A stretch of 37,339 nt of DNA from 66-474 sp040255405 (lineage in GTDB: Bacteria; Pseudomonadota; Gammaproteobacteria; Xanthomonadales; Rhodanobacteraceae). The DNA lies in the NCBI GenBank assembly GCA_040255405.1, contig JBDZUX010000029.1:1-37339 (forward strand), in the 5' to 3' direction. Under the pieces are notes generated by a model. The model did no database searches and was not told the DNA's origin. It was given only the letters and a program-made list of their open reading frames with translations. Positions 15,532 through 22,593 of this stretch are shown here, one piece after another (position 1 is the stretch's first letter; each line of letters starts with the position of its first letter). Made by a program: the position numbers and the translations under genes.

Positions 15532-17526
15532 TCAGCCCCCGCTCGGCGAAGGCACCAGCGGCAACTCGATGTAACTTGCATTCCCCGGCGTGCGGTAGAT
15601 CTTCTGCGTGGCCTTCACGTAATCCGCGGGTTTCGCGAAGAAGATGTTCGGCACGAACCTCTGCGGATTGCGATCGTAGAGCGGGAACCAGCTCGACTGG
15701 ACCTGCACCATAATCCGGTGGCCCGGCAGGAATACGTGGTTCGCCGTGGGCAGGTACCACTGATACGGCAACGGCGTGTCGGCCTTGATCGGTTCGGGCT
15801 TGGCGAAACCCTGGCGATAGCGTCCGCGCAGGATGTCGGCGGAAACCATCAACTGGTAACCGCCGAGTTCGGGCTGGGCCGCCACCTGGCCCGGGTACAC
15901 GTCGATCAGCTTCACGACCCAGTCGCTGTCGGTGCCGCTGGTGGATGCAACCAGATGCACTTGCGGGCGACCGCTGATCTTCACCGGCCGGGTCAGCACT
16001 GCCGACTCGTAAGTCAGCACGTCCGTGCGTCCCGACATTTCCCGCTGGTCGTCCACCAGCCATTGGGACCAGGTCTGTGGCGGGGCGTAGCCGACCGGCT
16101 GGATCGGCCGGGCGCGGAACGGCACGGGCTTAGCCGGGTCGGACACGTATTCGTCGTAACCCGCGCCGCCGGCCTGGGGCGCGTCGAAGCCGAGCCTGTG
16201 GCCGGCTTCCAGATACAGCGGCGTCGCCTTGATGCTGCATCCGGTGGGGCATCCCGACGGCCACGCGTCGAGACGTTCCCATCGATTGCTGCCGGTCACG
16301 TATGCCGTCACCGGCGCCACGTCGTCCTTCGGCGCACCGTCCTTCAGATAATGCGCGAGGAACGGACGCAGGATGTGTTCACGGAAATAGCGACCGGTGT
16401 CGCTGCCGAACTTGATGGCGCCAAGCGCACTGGCGTCCTCGATTTCCTGGCCGTGGTGCCACGGACCCATCACGAGGTACACCATGTCGTTGTTCGTGTC
16501 CTTCGGCTCGATCGCGCGATACACGGCCATCGCGCCATAGATGTCTTCCTGGTCCCACAGGCTGTGGACCAGCATCACCGGCACCTTGAGCGGCTGTTTG
16601 GCGAGGATCCTGTCCATCGCCTGCTCCTGCCAGAACGAATCGTAGGCCGGATGCGCGACAAGCTTGCGCCAGAACCCGACCTGGTCCATGCCGTAGGCCT
16701 TGCCGAGCGCGCCGGCCGAGACGTAGTGCATGTACAAGTCATAGTCATCGTGATAGTTCGACCACCACTTCACGTCGTTGCTGCGGGTGGCTTCCTGCTC
16801 GTAGATGTACGGGATGTTCTGCTGGCGGAACGCACCGTTGTGGAACCAGTCGTCGCCCATCCAGCCGTCCACCATCGGGTTCATCGGCACCGACACCTTG
16901 AGGGCCGGATGCGGATTGACCAGCGCCATCAGCGGTTCGAAGCCGTCGTAGGAAATGCCGATGATGCCGACCTTGCCGTTGCTTTCCGGCACGTGCTTCA
17001 CCAGCCAGTCGATGGTGTCGTAGCAGTCGGTGGAATCGTCCACCGGCGTGGGATTCAGCGGACCGTGCAGCGGCCGGTTCATCACGTAATCGCCACCGGA
17101 ACCATACTTGCCGCGTACGTCCTGGATCACGCGAATGTATTTGTCTTCCACGACGACATCGGCGGCACTGTCGTAGCCCTGCAGCGCAACCTCCAGATTG
17201 CCGCTGAGCTGGCCGTACTGCATGTGGCCGGCCTGGACGTCCGCGCTGTACGGCGTGCGCGTCAACAGGATGCCTGCATGCGCTACCCCCCTGGGAACCA
17301 GGATCACCGTATGCAATTTCACCCCGTCGCGCATCGGGATTTCCACGTCGCGCCGGATGTAATCCTGGTTCGCGGTCACCGGGTTGAAGTGCGCCGGCGT
17401 CTCGCTCGGATAATCGGGGTACTGCGGCGGCGGCGCCGAAATGACCGACACGGAAACGACCAGCAACAGCACAGCCAGTGTTGACGCAAGGCCGCGGAAC
17501 GGACGCGCGACAGGCAACGTTTTCAT
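15532..17526 (-). CDS. Alpha-amino-acid ester hydrolase-like peptidase (CocE/NonD, S15 family)
   Basis: A 664-residue secreted serine hydrolase. The N-terminus is a signal peptide (LAVLLLVVSVSVISA). The alpha/beta-hydrolase domain has the nucleophile motif GISYDG (Ser192), a WDQED stretch with the likely acid Asp325, and GPWHHG with His358. A jelly-roll domain forms the C-terminus (YRQGFAKPEPIKADTPLPYQ). Blocks such as DVRGKYGSGGDYVMNRPLHG and MVDGWMGDDWFHNGAFRQQN match the alpha-amino-acid ester hydrolase of Xanthomonas, which cleaves and makes beta-lactam antibiotics with an alpha-amino group. The natural substrate of these enzymes is unclear. ATG 17526 gives the best signal peptide. Confidence 0.88.
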   Translation of the reverse strand: MKTLPVARPFRGLASTLAVLLLVVSVSVISAPPPQYPDYPSETPAHFNPVTANQDYIRRDVEIPMRDGVKLHTVILVPRGVAHAGILLTRTPYSADVQAGHMQYGQLSGNLEVALQGYDSAADVVVEDKYIRVIQDVRGKYGSGGDYVMNRPLHGPLNPTPVDDSTDCYDTIDWLVKHVPESNGKVGIIGISYDGFEPLMALVNPHPALKVSVPMNPMVDGWMGDDWFHNGAFRQQNIPYIYEQEATRSNDVKWWSNYHDDYDLYMHYVSAGALGKAYGMDQVGFWRKLVAHPAYDSFWQEQAMDRILAKQPLKVPVMLVHSLWDQEDIYGAMAVYRAIEPKDTNNDMVYLVMGPWHHGQEIEDASALGAIKFGSDTGRYFREHILRPFLAHYLKDGAPKDDVAPVTAYVTGSNRWERLDAWPSGCPTGCSIKATPLYLEAGHRLGFDAPQAGGAGYDEYVSDPAKPVPFRARPIQPVGYAPPQTWSQWLVDDQREMSGRTDVLTYESAVLTRPVKISGRPQVHLVASTSGTDSDWVVKLIDVYPGQVAAQPELGGYQLMVSADILRGRYRQGFAKPEPIKADTPLPYQWYLPTANHVFLPGHRIMVQVQSSWFPLYDRNPQRFVPNIFFAKPADYVKATQKIYRTPGNASYIELPLVPSPSGG

Positions 17527-17782
17527 GACACCCCCAGGCGCCGACGAGTCCTGCCATCCTAAACCCGCGGGGCAATCGATGTCGAAGACCTTTTCAGGTG
17601 TCATCATGATTGCTGGCTTCGCGCCCAGGTTTGCAATACCGGCGCACATGCAATACGGTGGAAAGACAGCGTCGCCGCGCACGCGCCTTCGGCGCCGCAA
17701 GGGGATCCACGGTTCAGTGCCGCTGTGTGCTGCCACGCCTCCTGTCGCGACGCTTCCTTCCTTTTCGATTCCGAGGAGAAGC

Positions 17783-18568
17783 ATGCGACCGCAGCGCTAC
17801 CACATCCGTTTTCCTGCCGACAACCTCACCCGCGCCAGCCAGGCCGAGGCGTACTTCACGATCATGGAGGATGGCAAGGAGCGCCGCATCGCCTTTCACG
17901 ACTACGCCGACATCTACGACCACCCGGGTTTGTACGAGCAGCTGTTCTATCAGCGGCTGAAGTGCACATCGCCAGCCAAGCTCACGGAGCTTTTGCGCGA
18001 TGCGGCGACGAAAGCCGGCGATGACCCCAGCCAGATGCGGGTGCTGGACGTCGGCGCCGGCAACGGCATGGTCGGCGAACTTTTGGTGCAGCACGGCGCG
18101 GCGCGCGTGGTGGGCATCGACAACATCCATGAAGCCGAACGCGCCGCCGACCGTGACCGGCCGGGCGCCTACGACGCCTATTACGTCACCGATCTCACCA
18201 AACTTTCACCGGACCTGCTCGCGGAATTGAAGGGCTGGAATTTCGATGCCATGACCACCGTCGCCGCGCTCGGCTTCGGCGACATCCCGGTGGCGGCCTT
18301 CGCGGCGGCCTACAACCTCGTGCGCGACGACGGCTGGGTCGCGTTCAACATCAAGGAAACCTTCCTCGACACCGCCGACACCAGCGGTTTCTCGCGGCTG
18401 GTCAAGCACATGGTGCACGATGATTACCTGAAGCTGCACCGGTTGGAACGCTATCGCCACCGCCTTTCGATCGAAGGCAACATGCTGTATTACTACGCCG
18501 TGGTCGGACGCAAGCGGCGCGATATCGACGATGCCTGCCTCGCCGGAATCCAGCACGAAACCCACTGA
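17783..18568 (+). CDS. Class I SAM-dependent methyltransferase
   Basis: A 261-residue cytosolic protein. After an N-terminal region (YFTIMEDGKERRIAFHDYADIY) comes SAM motif I, MRVLDVGAGNGMVGELL. The acidic residue at the end of strand 2 is in VVGIDNIHEAERA, and later strands are NFDAMTTVAALGFGD and GWVAFNIKETF. The substrate is unknown; the layout recalls small-molecule methyltransferases found in xanthomonads. The start follows GAGGAG closely. The ABC ATPase gene begins 38 bases inside the end of this gene, so the three following products may share an mRNA. Confidence 0.8.
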   Translation: MRPQRYHIRFPADNLTRASQAEAYFTIMEDGKERRIAFHDYADIYDHPGLYEQLFYQRLKCTSPAKLTELLRDAATKAGDDPSQMRVLDVGAGNGMVGELLVQHGAARVVGIDNIHEAERAADRDRPGAYDAYYVTDLTKLSPDLLAELKGWNFDAMTTVAALGFGDIPVAAFAAAYNLVRDDGWVAFNIKETFLDTADTSGFSRLVKHMVHDDYLKLHRLERYRHRLSIEGNMLYYYAVVGRKRRDIDDACLAGIQHETH

Positions 18569-19310
18569 TTCGGCGTTCGCGCTGGTCCACGCGACCCGCA
18601 TGTTCGGCTCCACGCGCGCAGTCGATGACGCCAGCATCGCGTTCGCGCGCGGCCGCACCAGCATCCTGATCGGCAGCAGCGGCTCCGGCAAGTCGACGCT
18701 CCTGCGGATGCTGGTCGGATTGGAATGGCCGACCGCCGGCGAGGTGTTGTGCGACGGCGAACCGTTGCGGCGAGAGACCTTGCTGGACGTGCGCCGTCGC
18801 GTCGGTTACGTGATCCAGGAGGGCGGCCTGTTTCCGCACCTGACGATACTCGGCAATCTCGCGTTGCTGCCGCGCCACCTCGGCTGGAAACCGTCCCGCG
18901 TGCAGGAACGCGCGCGCGGACTGGCCAGGTTGGCGCACCTGCACGAAGACCTGTTCGGCCGCTTTCCCGCCGAACTGTCCGGCGGCCAGCGCCAACGCGT
19001 CGCACTGATGCGCGCGTTGATGCTCGACCCGCCCACCCTGCTGCTGGACGAGCCATTGGGCGCGCTCGACCCGCTGGTGCGCCACGGGCTGCAGGACGAA
19101 TTGCGCGAAATCTTCCGCAGCCTCGGCAAGACCGTGATCATGGTGACGCACGATCTGGCCGAAGCCGCATTCTTCAGCGACCGGTTGATCCTGATGCGGC
19201 GCGGCCGCGTGCTGCAGGACGGCAGCCTCGACGATTTCCGGCGCGACCCCGCCGACCCGTTCGTGCACGAGTTCCTCGCCGCGCATCGCTCGCTGCCGGA
19301 CGCGGCATGA
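18531..19310 (+). CDS. Osmoprotectant ABC transporter ATP-binding protein (OpuCA/YehX-like)
   Basis: A 259-residue ATPase. Motifs are Walker A GSSGSGKST (48-56), Q-loop VIQEGGLFPHLT, signature LSGGQRQRVALMRAL, Walker B LLLDEPLGALDP and switch MVTHDLAEA. The EGGLFPHLT Q-loop is typical of the glycine-betaine/choline uptake group (YehX, OpuCA), although the C-terminal CBS pair of OpuCA is absent. Its end overlaps the next gene by four bases (ATGA). It powers import through the fused binding protein-permease encoded downstream. The chosen start overlaps the methyltransferase gene by 38 bases; a shorter start is possible. Confidence 0.88.
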   Translation: MPASPESSTKPTDSAFALVHATRMFGSTRAVDDASIAFARGRTSILIGSSGSGKSTLLRMLVGLEWPTAGEVLCDGEPLRRETLLDVRRRVGYVIQEGGLFPHLTILGNLALLPRHLGWKPSRVQERARGLARLAHLHEDLFGRFPAELSGGQRQRVALMRALMLDPPTLLLDEPLGALDPLVRHGLQDELREIFRSLGKTVIMVTHDLAEAAFFSDRLILMRRGRVLQDGSLDDFRRDPADPFVHEFLAAHRSLPDAA

Positions 19311-20878
19311 ACGAAATATCAAACCATCCTTTTGTTGCTCGTCATTCCCGCGCAAGCGGGAATCCATTTTGCCGTCTCTGGAATAGCGTCCAAGCCGGCT
19401 TGATGTCTTTCGCGGTTCTGCTGGCGCTGTTGCCGCTGATCGCCTTCGCGCAGCAGCCCACGGTCGTGATCGGCTCCAAGAATTTCACGGAGTCGGTGGT
19501 ACTGGGCGAGATCGCGCGGCTTTCCGCGCGGGAACACGGCATCGCGGCCGAGCATCGCCGCAGCCTCGGCGGCACGCGCATCCTGTGGCGCGCACTGCAG
19601 GGTGGCGACATCGATGCGTATCCGGAATACACCGGCACCATTACCCATGAGTTGCTGCGCGACGTGCCACCCGGCGCAAGCATCGGCGTGCTGCGCGCGC
19701 GTCTCAGGGAACTCGGCATCGGCATCACCGATCCCTTGGGCTTCAACAACACCTATGCGATCGGGATGCGCGCGGACCAGGCGCGCAAGCTGCACATCGG
19801 CAGCATCTCGGATCTCGCCCGACATCCGGATCTGAAACTTGCATTCTCCAACGAATTCATGAACCGCGCCGACGGCTGGCCGGGTTTGAAACAGGCTTAC
19901 CACCTGCCGATGGACGCGCGCGGCATGGAGCACGCGCTGGCTTATCGCGCGCTCGCCGCGGGCGCGATCGACGCGATCGACCTCTACAGCACCGATGCGG
20001 AAATCGCGTACTACCACCTGCTCGTGCTCAAGGACGACCTGCATTACTTTCCACGCTACGACGCGGTGTACCTGTACCGGCTGGATCTGGACCGGCGCGC
20101 GCCCGGATTCGTGGCTGCATTGAACGATCTTGCGGGAAGCATCGACGCGCCGCGGATGCGCGCGATGAACAAGGCCGTCAAGATCGACGGGACGAGCGAA
20201 TCCCTCGCGGCCGCGGATTTCCTGGGCATCGAGCTGGAACCCGGCAACGGCAGCGCGTTCTGGCAACGGATCGGGCGCTACACCCTGCAGCATCTCGCGC
20301 TGGTCGGCATTTCGCTCATCCTGGCGATCGTGCTGGCGGTGCCGCTGGGCGTGCTTGCGGCGCGCCGTCGCCGCCTGGGCCAGGTCGTGCTGGGCCTGAC
20401 CGGCATCCTGCAGACCGTACCGTCGCTGGCGCTGTTCGTCTTCATGATCCCGCTGTTCGGCATCGGCGCCGAACCTGCGATCGCGGCGCTGTTCCTGTAC
20501 AGCCTGCTGCCGATCGTGCGCAACACCCACGCGGGCTTGACGGGCATCCAGCCCTCGCTGCTGGAGTCGGCCGCGGCACTGGGCTTGCCGCCACGGGTGC
20601 GGCTGTGGCGCGTGGAATTGCCGCTGGCGCTGCGCTCGATCCTGGCGGGTGTCAAGATTGCCGCGGTGATCAACGTCGGGACCGCCACGCTGGGTGCATT
20701 GATCGGCGCAGGCGGTTACGGCCAGCCGATCCTCACCGGCATCCGCCTCGACAGCATCCCGCTGATCATGGAAGGCGCCGTTCCCGCCGCGCTGCTCGCG
20801 CTGGTGATGCAGGGCGTGTTCGAATTGATCGAGCGCGCCTTGACGCCGCGCGGACTGCGGCTGCGTGCGATGGCCTGA
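19307..20878 (+). CDS. Fused osmoprotectant-binding protein and permease (OpuF/EgtU-like)
   Basis: A 523-residue fusion. A secretory helix (SFAVLLALLPLIAFAQQ, from residue 34) leads to a periplasmic OpuAC-type binding domain with TVVIGSKNFTESVVLGEI, then DAYPEYTGTITHELL and GFNNTYAIGMR. The second half is an OpuCB-like permease: LVGISLILAIVLAVPLGVLA and the ATPase-contact loop ESAAALGLPPRVRLWRVELP. Binding protein and permease are usually separate; here the order is binding domain first. ATG 19307 overlaps the ATPase stop, but residues 10-20 (VARHSRASGNP) are encoded by a REP element. The true start may therefore be ATG 19403, which begins directly at the signal peptide. Confidence 0.88.
   Translation: MNEISNHPFVARHSRASGNPFCRLWNSVQAGLMSFAVLLALLPLIAFAQQPTVVIGSKNFTESVVLGEIARLSAREHGIAAEHRRSLGGTRILWRALQGGDIDAYPEYTGTITHELLRDVPPGASIGVLRARLRELGIGITDPLGFNNTYAIGMRADQARKLHIGSISDLARHPDLKLAFSNEFMNRADGWPGLKQAYHLPMDARGMEHALAYRALAAGAIDAIDLYSTDAEIAYYHLLVLKDDLHYFPRYDAVYLYRLDLDRRAPGFVAALNDLAGSIDAPRMRAMNKAVKIDGTSESLAAADFLGIELEPGNGSAFWQRIGRYTLQHLALVGISLILAIVLAVPLGVLAARRRRLGQVVLGLTGILQTVPSLALFVFMIPLFGIGAEPAIAALFLYSLLPIVRNTHAGLTGIQPSLLESAAALGLPPRVRLWRVELPLALRSILAGVKIAAVINVGTATLGALIGAGGYGQPILTGIRLDSIPLIMEGAVPAALLALVMQGVFELIERALTPRGLRLRAMA
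19338..19367. repeat. REP palindrome at the 5' end of the transporter fusion gene
   Basis: ctcgtcattcccgcgcaagcgggaatccat has perfect 8-bp arms (attcccgc 19344-19351; gcgggaat 19356-19363) and a GCAA loop. It lies inside the open frame, between the ATGA overlap and the signal-peptide codons. Confidence 0.75.
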
Positions 20879-20890
20879 GCGGGGCTCGCT

Positions 20891-21493
20891 TCAGGCGATC
20901 GGCTGCATCGCCCGCAGTGCCGCGTCCACCGTGAAGACGTGGGGATCGTCGGCGCCGAGTTCACGCAACGCCTCGGCAAGCTTGCTGACATAGTCGCTGT
21001 TGCGGCCGCTCGGTCCCACGGCGCCCGCGACGTGGCGCGCGATTTCCGTTTCATCCGCGGGCCCCAGCCATGCCGCGTTCTTTTCATTGGCGATGTACAC
21101 AATGCCTTCCGCGGATTCATCGCCGGTGAAGTGCAGCGTCATCGCGAATCGGAGGTAGCCATTCTTCTCGCGATGATCGAGATGTTCGAAGGTCGCCGGC
21201 GTGACGCGGTAAGCCATGCCCGCGCACACCGCATCGCGCTCGGGTACCAGCGTGGCGACGCGTCCCGGGTGTTCGACGGTGCCGCGATGGTCGTGCGAGC
21301 CCTGCCACAGGCGCCGGGTCCAGCCGCGGATCGTCGCGGGCCTGCGTTCGATGTACGGGAAATCGACCTTGTAGATCAGCGAGCCGTAGCCGAACAGCCA
21401 CACGCTGTCGACGCCGCTGAAATCCTGGCGCAGGCGATTGACCGCGCTGGTGTCGTGGGTTGCGTGCTCGGGCGGGTTGAACGTGCTTTGCAT
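20891..21493 (-). CDS. ChaC-type gamma-glutamylcyclotransferase
   Basis: A 200-residue cytosolic enzyme of the ChaC group, which cleaves glutathione to 5-oxoproline and Cys-Gly. The substrate-binding motif VWLFGYGSLIYK (YGSLI at 36-40) is followed by RRLWQGSHDHRGTVEHPGRV, a block typical of ChaC. The catalytic Glu109 lies in HLDHREKNGYL. These features separate it from the broader AIG2-like proteins. It converges on the transporter gene with only 12 bp between stops. The ATG at 21493 gives the usual family N-terminus. Confidence 0.9.
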   Translation of the reverse strand: MQSTFNPPEHATHDTSAVNRLRQDFSGVDSVWLFGYGSLIYKVDFPYIERRPATIRGWTRRLWQGSHDHRGTVEHPGRVATLVPERDAVCAGMAYRVTPATFEHLDHREKNGYLRFAMTLHFTGDESAEGIVYIANEKNAAWLGPADETEIARHVAGAVGPSGRNSDYVSKLAEALRELGADDPHVFTVDAALRAMQPIA

Positions 21494-21589
21494 CTGCGAC
21501 GCGGCGGCGTGGGAACCGGTGCATGGTATCCGGGCGCCGCGTCCGCATCCGCGGGCGTACCATGTCGGATCGTCATCAGGACATGCATC

Positions 21590-22585
21590 ATGGGCAGCCA
21601 TACCGCGGAACGCGCGATGCTCGGGGACCAGCCGATCGTGGTGCTGGCCGACGCAGCGGGCCACCGCGTGCGCATCGCCTTCCACGGTGCTGCACTGTTG
21701 AGCCTGGAGGTTCCGCGCAACGGCGGCGTCTTCGACATCGCCTGGGGCTATCGCGACGCCGCCGAAATCAAGGCACGCAAAGGCTCGCATTTTGCGATCC
21801 TCGCACCGTTCGGCGGACGCGTTGGCGACGCGCGTTACCGTTTCGACGGGCGCGATTACGACCTCGAACCGGCTGTCGCGGGCCCGGCGCGCGAATTCCG
21901 GCACGGCTTCGTGCGCGGCGCGGATTTCGCCATCCCGGAATTGCTGGCCGATGAGGCATCCGCGCGCTGTACCCTCACGACATCCGCGATCCGTCCGCGC
22001 CCCGGCTATCCGTTTTCGATCGATCTTGCAGTGGCCTTCACGCTCGACGCGACCGGCCTGACGCTGGAAGCGCGCATGCGCAACGTCGGCGACCGCCCCG
22101 CGCCATGTTTCGTTGGCTGGCACGCCTACTTTCGCGCGGGCGGGGGGATGGCCGACGACTGGACGCTTGAAATTCCGGCACGCACCACGATCCGCACCGA
22201 CGACAAGTTGATCGCACTGCCGGGTGACGCCGCGTACGTCCCACTCGACGACGCACCCGCGCTCGACTTTCGCAATCCACGCGCCATCGGCGATACGGTC
22301 CTCGACAACGGCTACACCGATCTCGTACCCGATGGCGGCGGACGCATCCGCACGCGGCTGTCCGATCCCGCCGACGATTTCACCGTGACGGTGTGGCAGG
22401 AAAGCGGCGTGATGCACGCCTTCACCGGCGACACGCTGGGCGCCGGCGCGCGCAGCGCGGTGGCGCTCGAACCGATGGCGTTCATGGCGGACGCCTTCAA
22501 TCGTCCCGAATGTGCCGGCGGCATCCGACTGCAACCGGGCGCGGAACGCGCGTTCCGCTGCGGCGTGGAAATCCCGGCGCGCTGA
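21590..22585 (+). CDS. Aldose 1-epimerase family protein
   Basis: A 331-residue protein with the galactose mutarotase beta-sandwich fold. Recognisable parts are SHFAILAPFGGRVGDARYRF, then REFRHGFVRGADFAI with a conserved His, CFVGWHAYFR with a second His, LDNGYTDLV, and near the end the Glu in SAVALEPMAF that would act as base. It should interconvert sugar anomers or bind a sugar. The exact sugar is unknown. It is divergent from chaC with 96 bp between and ends 8 bp from the GGDEF-EAL gene. Confidence 0.83.
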   Translation: MGSHTAERAMLGDQPIVVLADAAGHRVRIAFHGAALLSLEVPRNGGVFDIAWGYRDAAEIKARKGSHFAILAPFGGRVGDARYRFDGRDYDLEPAVAGPAREFRHGFVRGADFAIPELLADEASARCTLTTSAIRPRPGYPFSIDLAVAFTLDATGLTLEARMRNVGDRPAPCFVGWHAYFRAGGGMADDWTLEIPARTTIRTDDKLIALPGDAAYVPLDDAPALDFRNPRAIGDTVLDNGYTDLVPDGGGRIRTRLSDPADDFTVTVWQESGVMHAFTGDTLGAGARSAVALEPMAFMADAFNRPECAGGIRLQPGAERAFRCGVEIPAR

Positions 22586-22593
22586 GCGCACCC

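Noticed and set aside
15457..17484. 675-codon plus-strand frame opposite the ester hydrolase
   Set aside because: His/Arg/Val-rich composition and exact antisense overlap with a clear S15-family enzyme.
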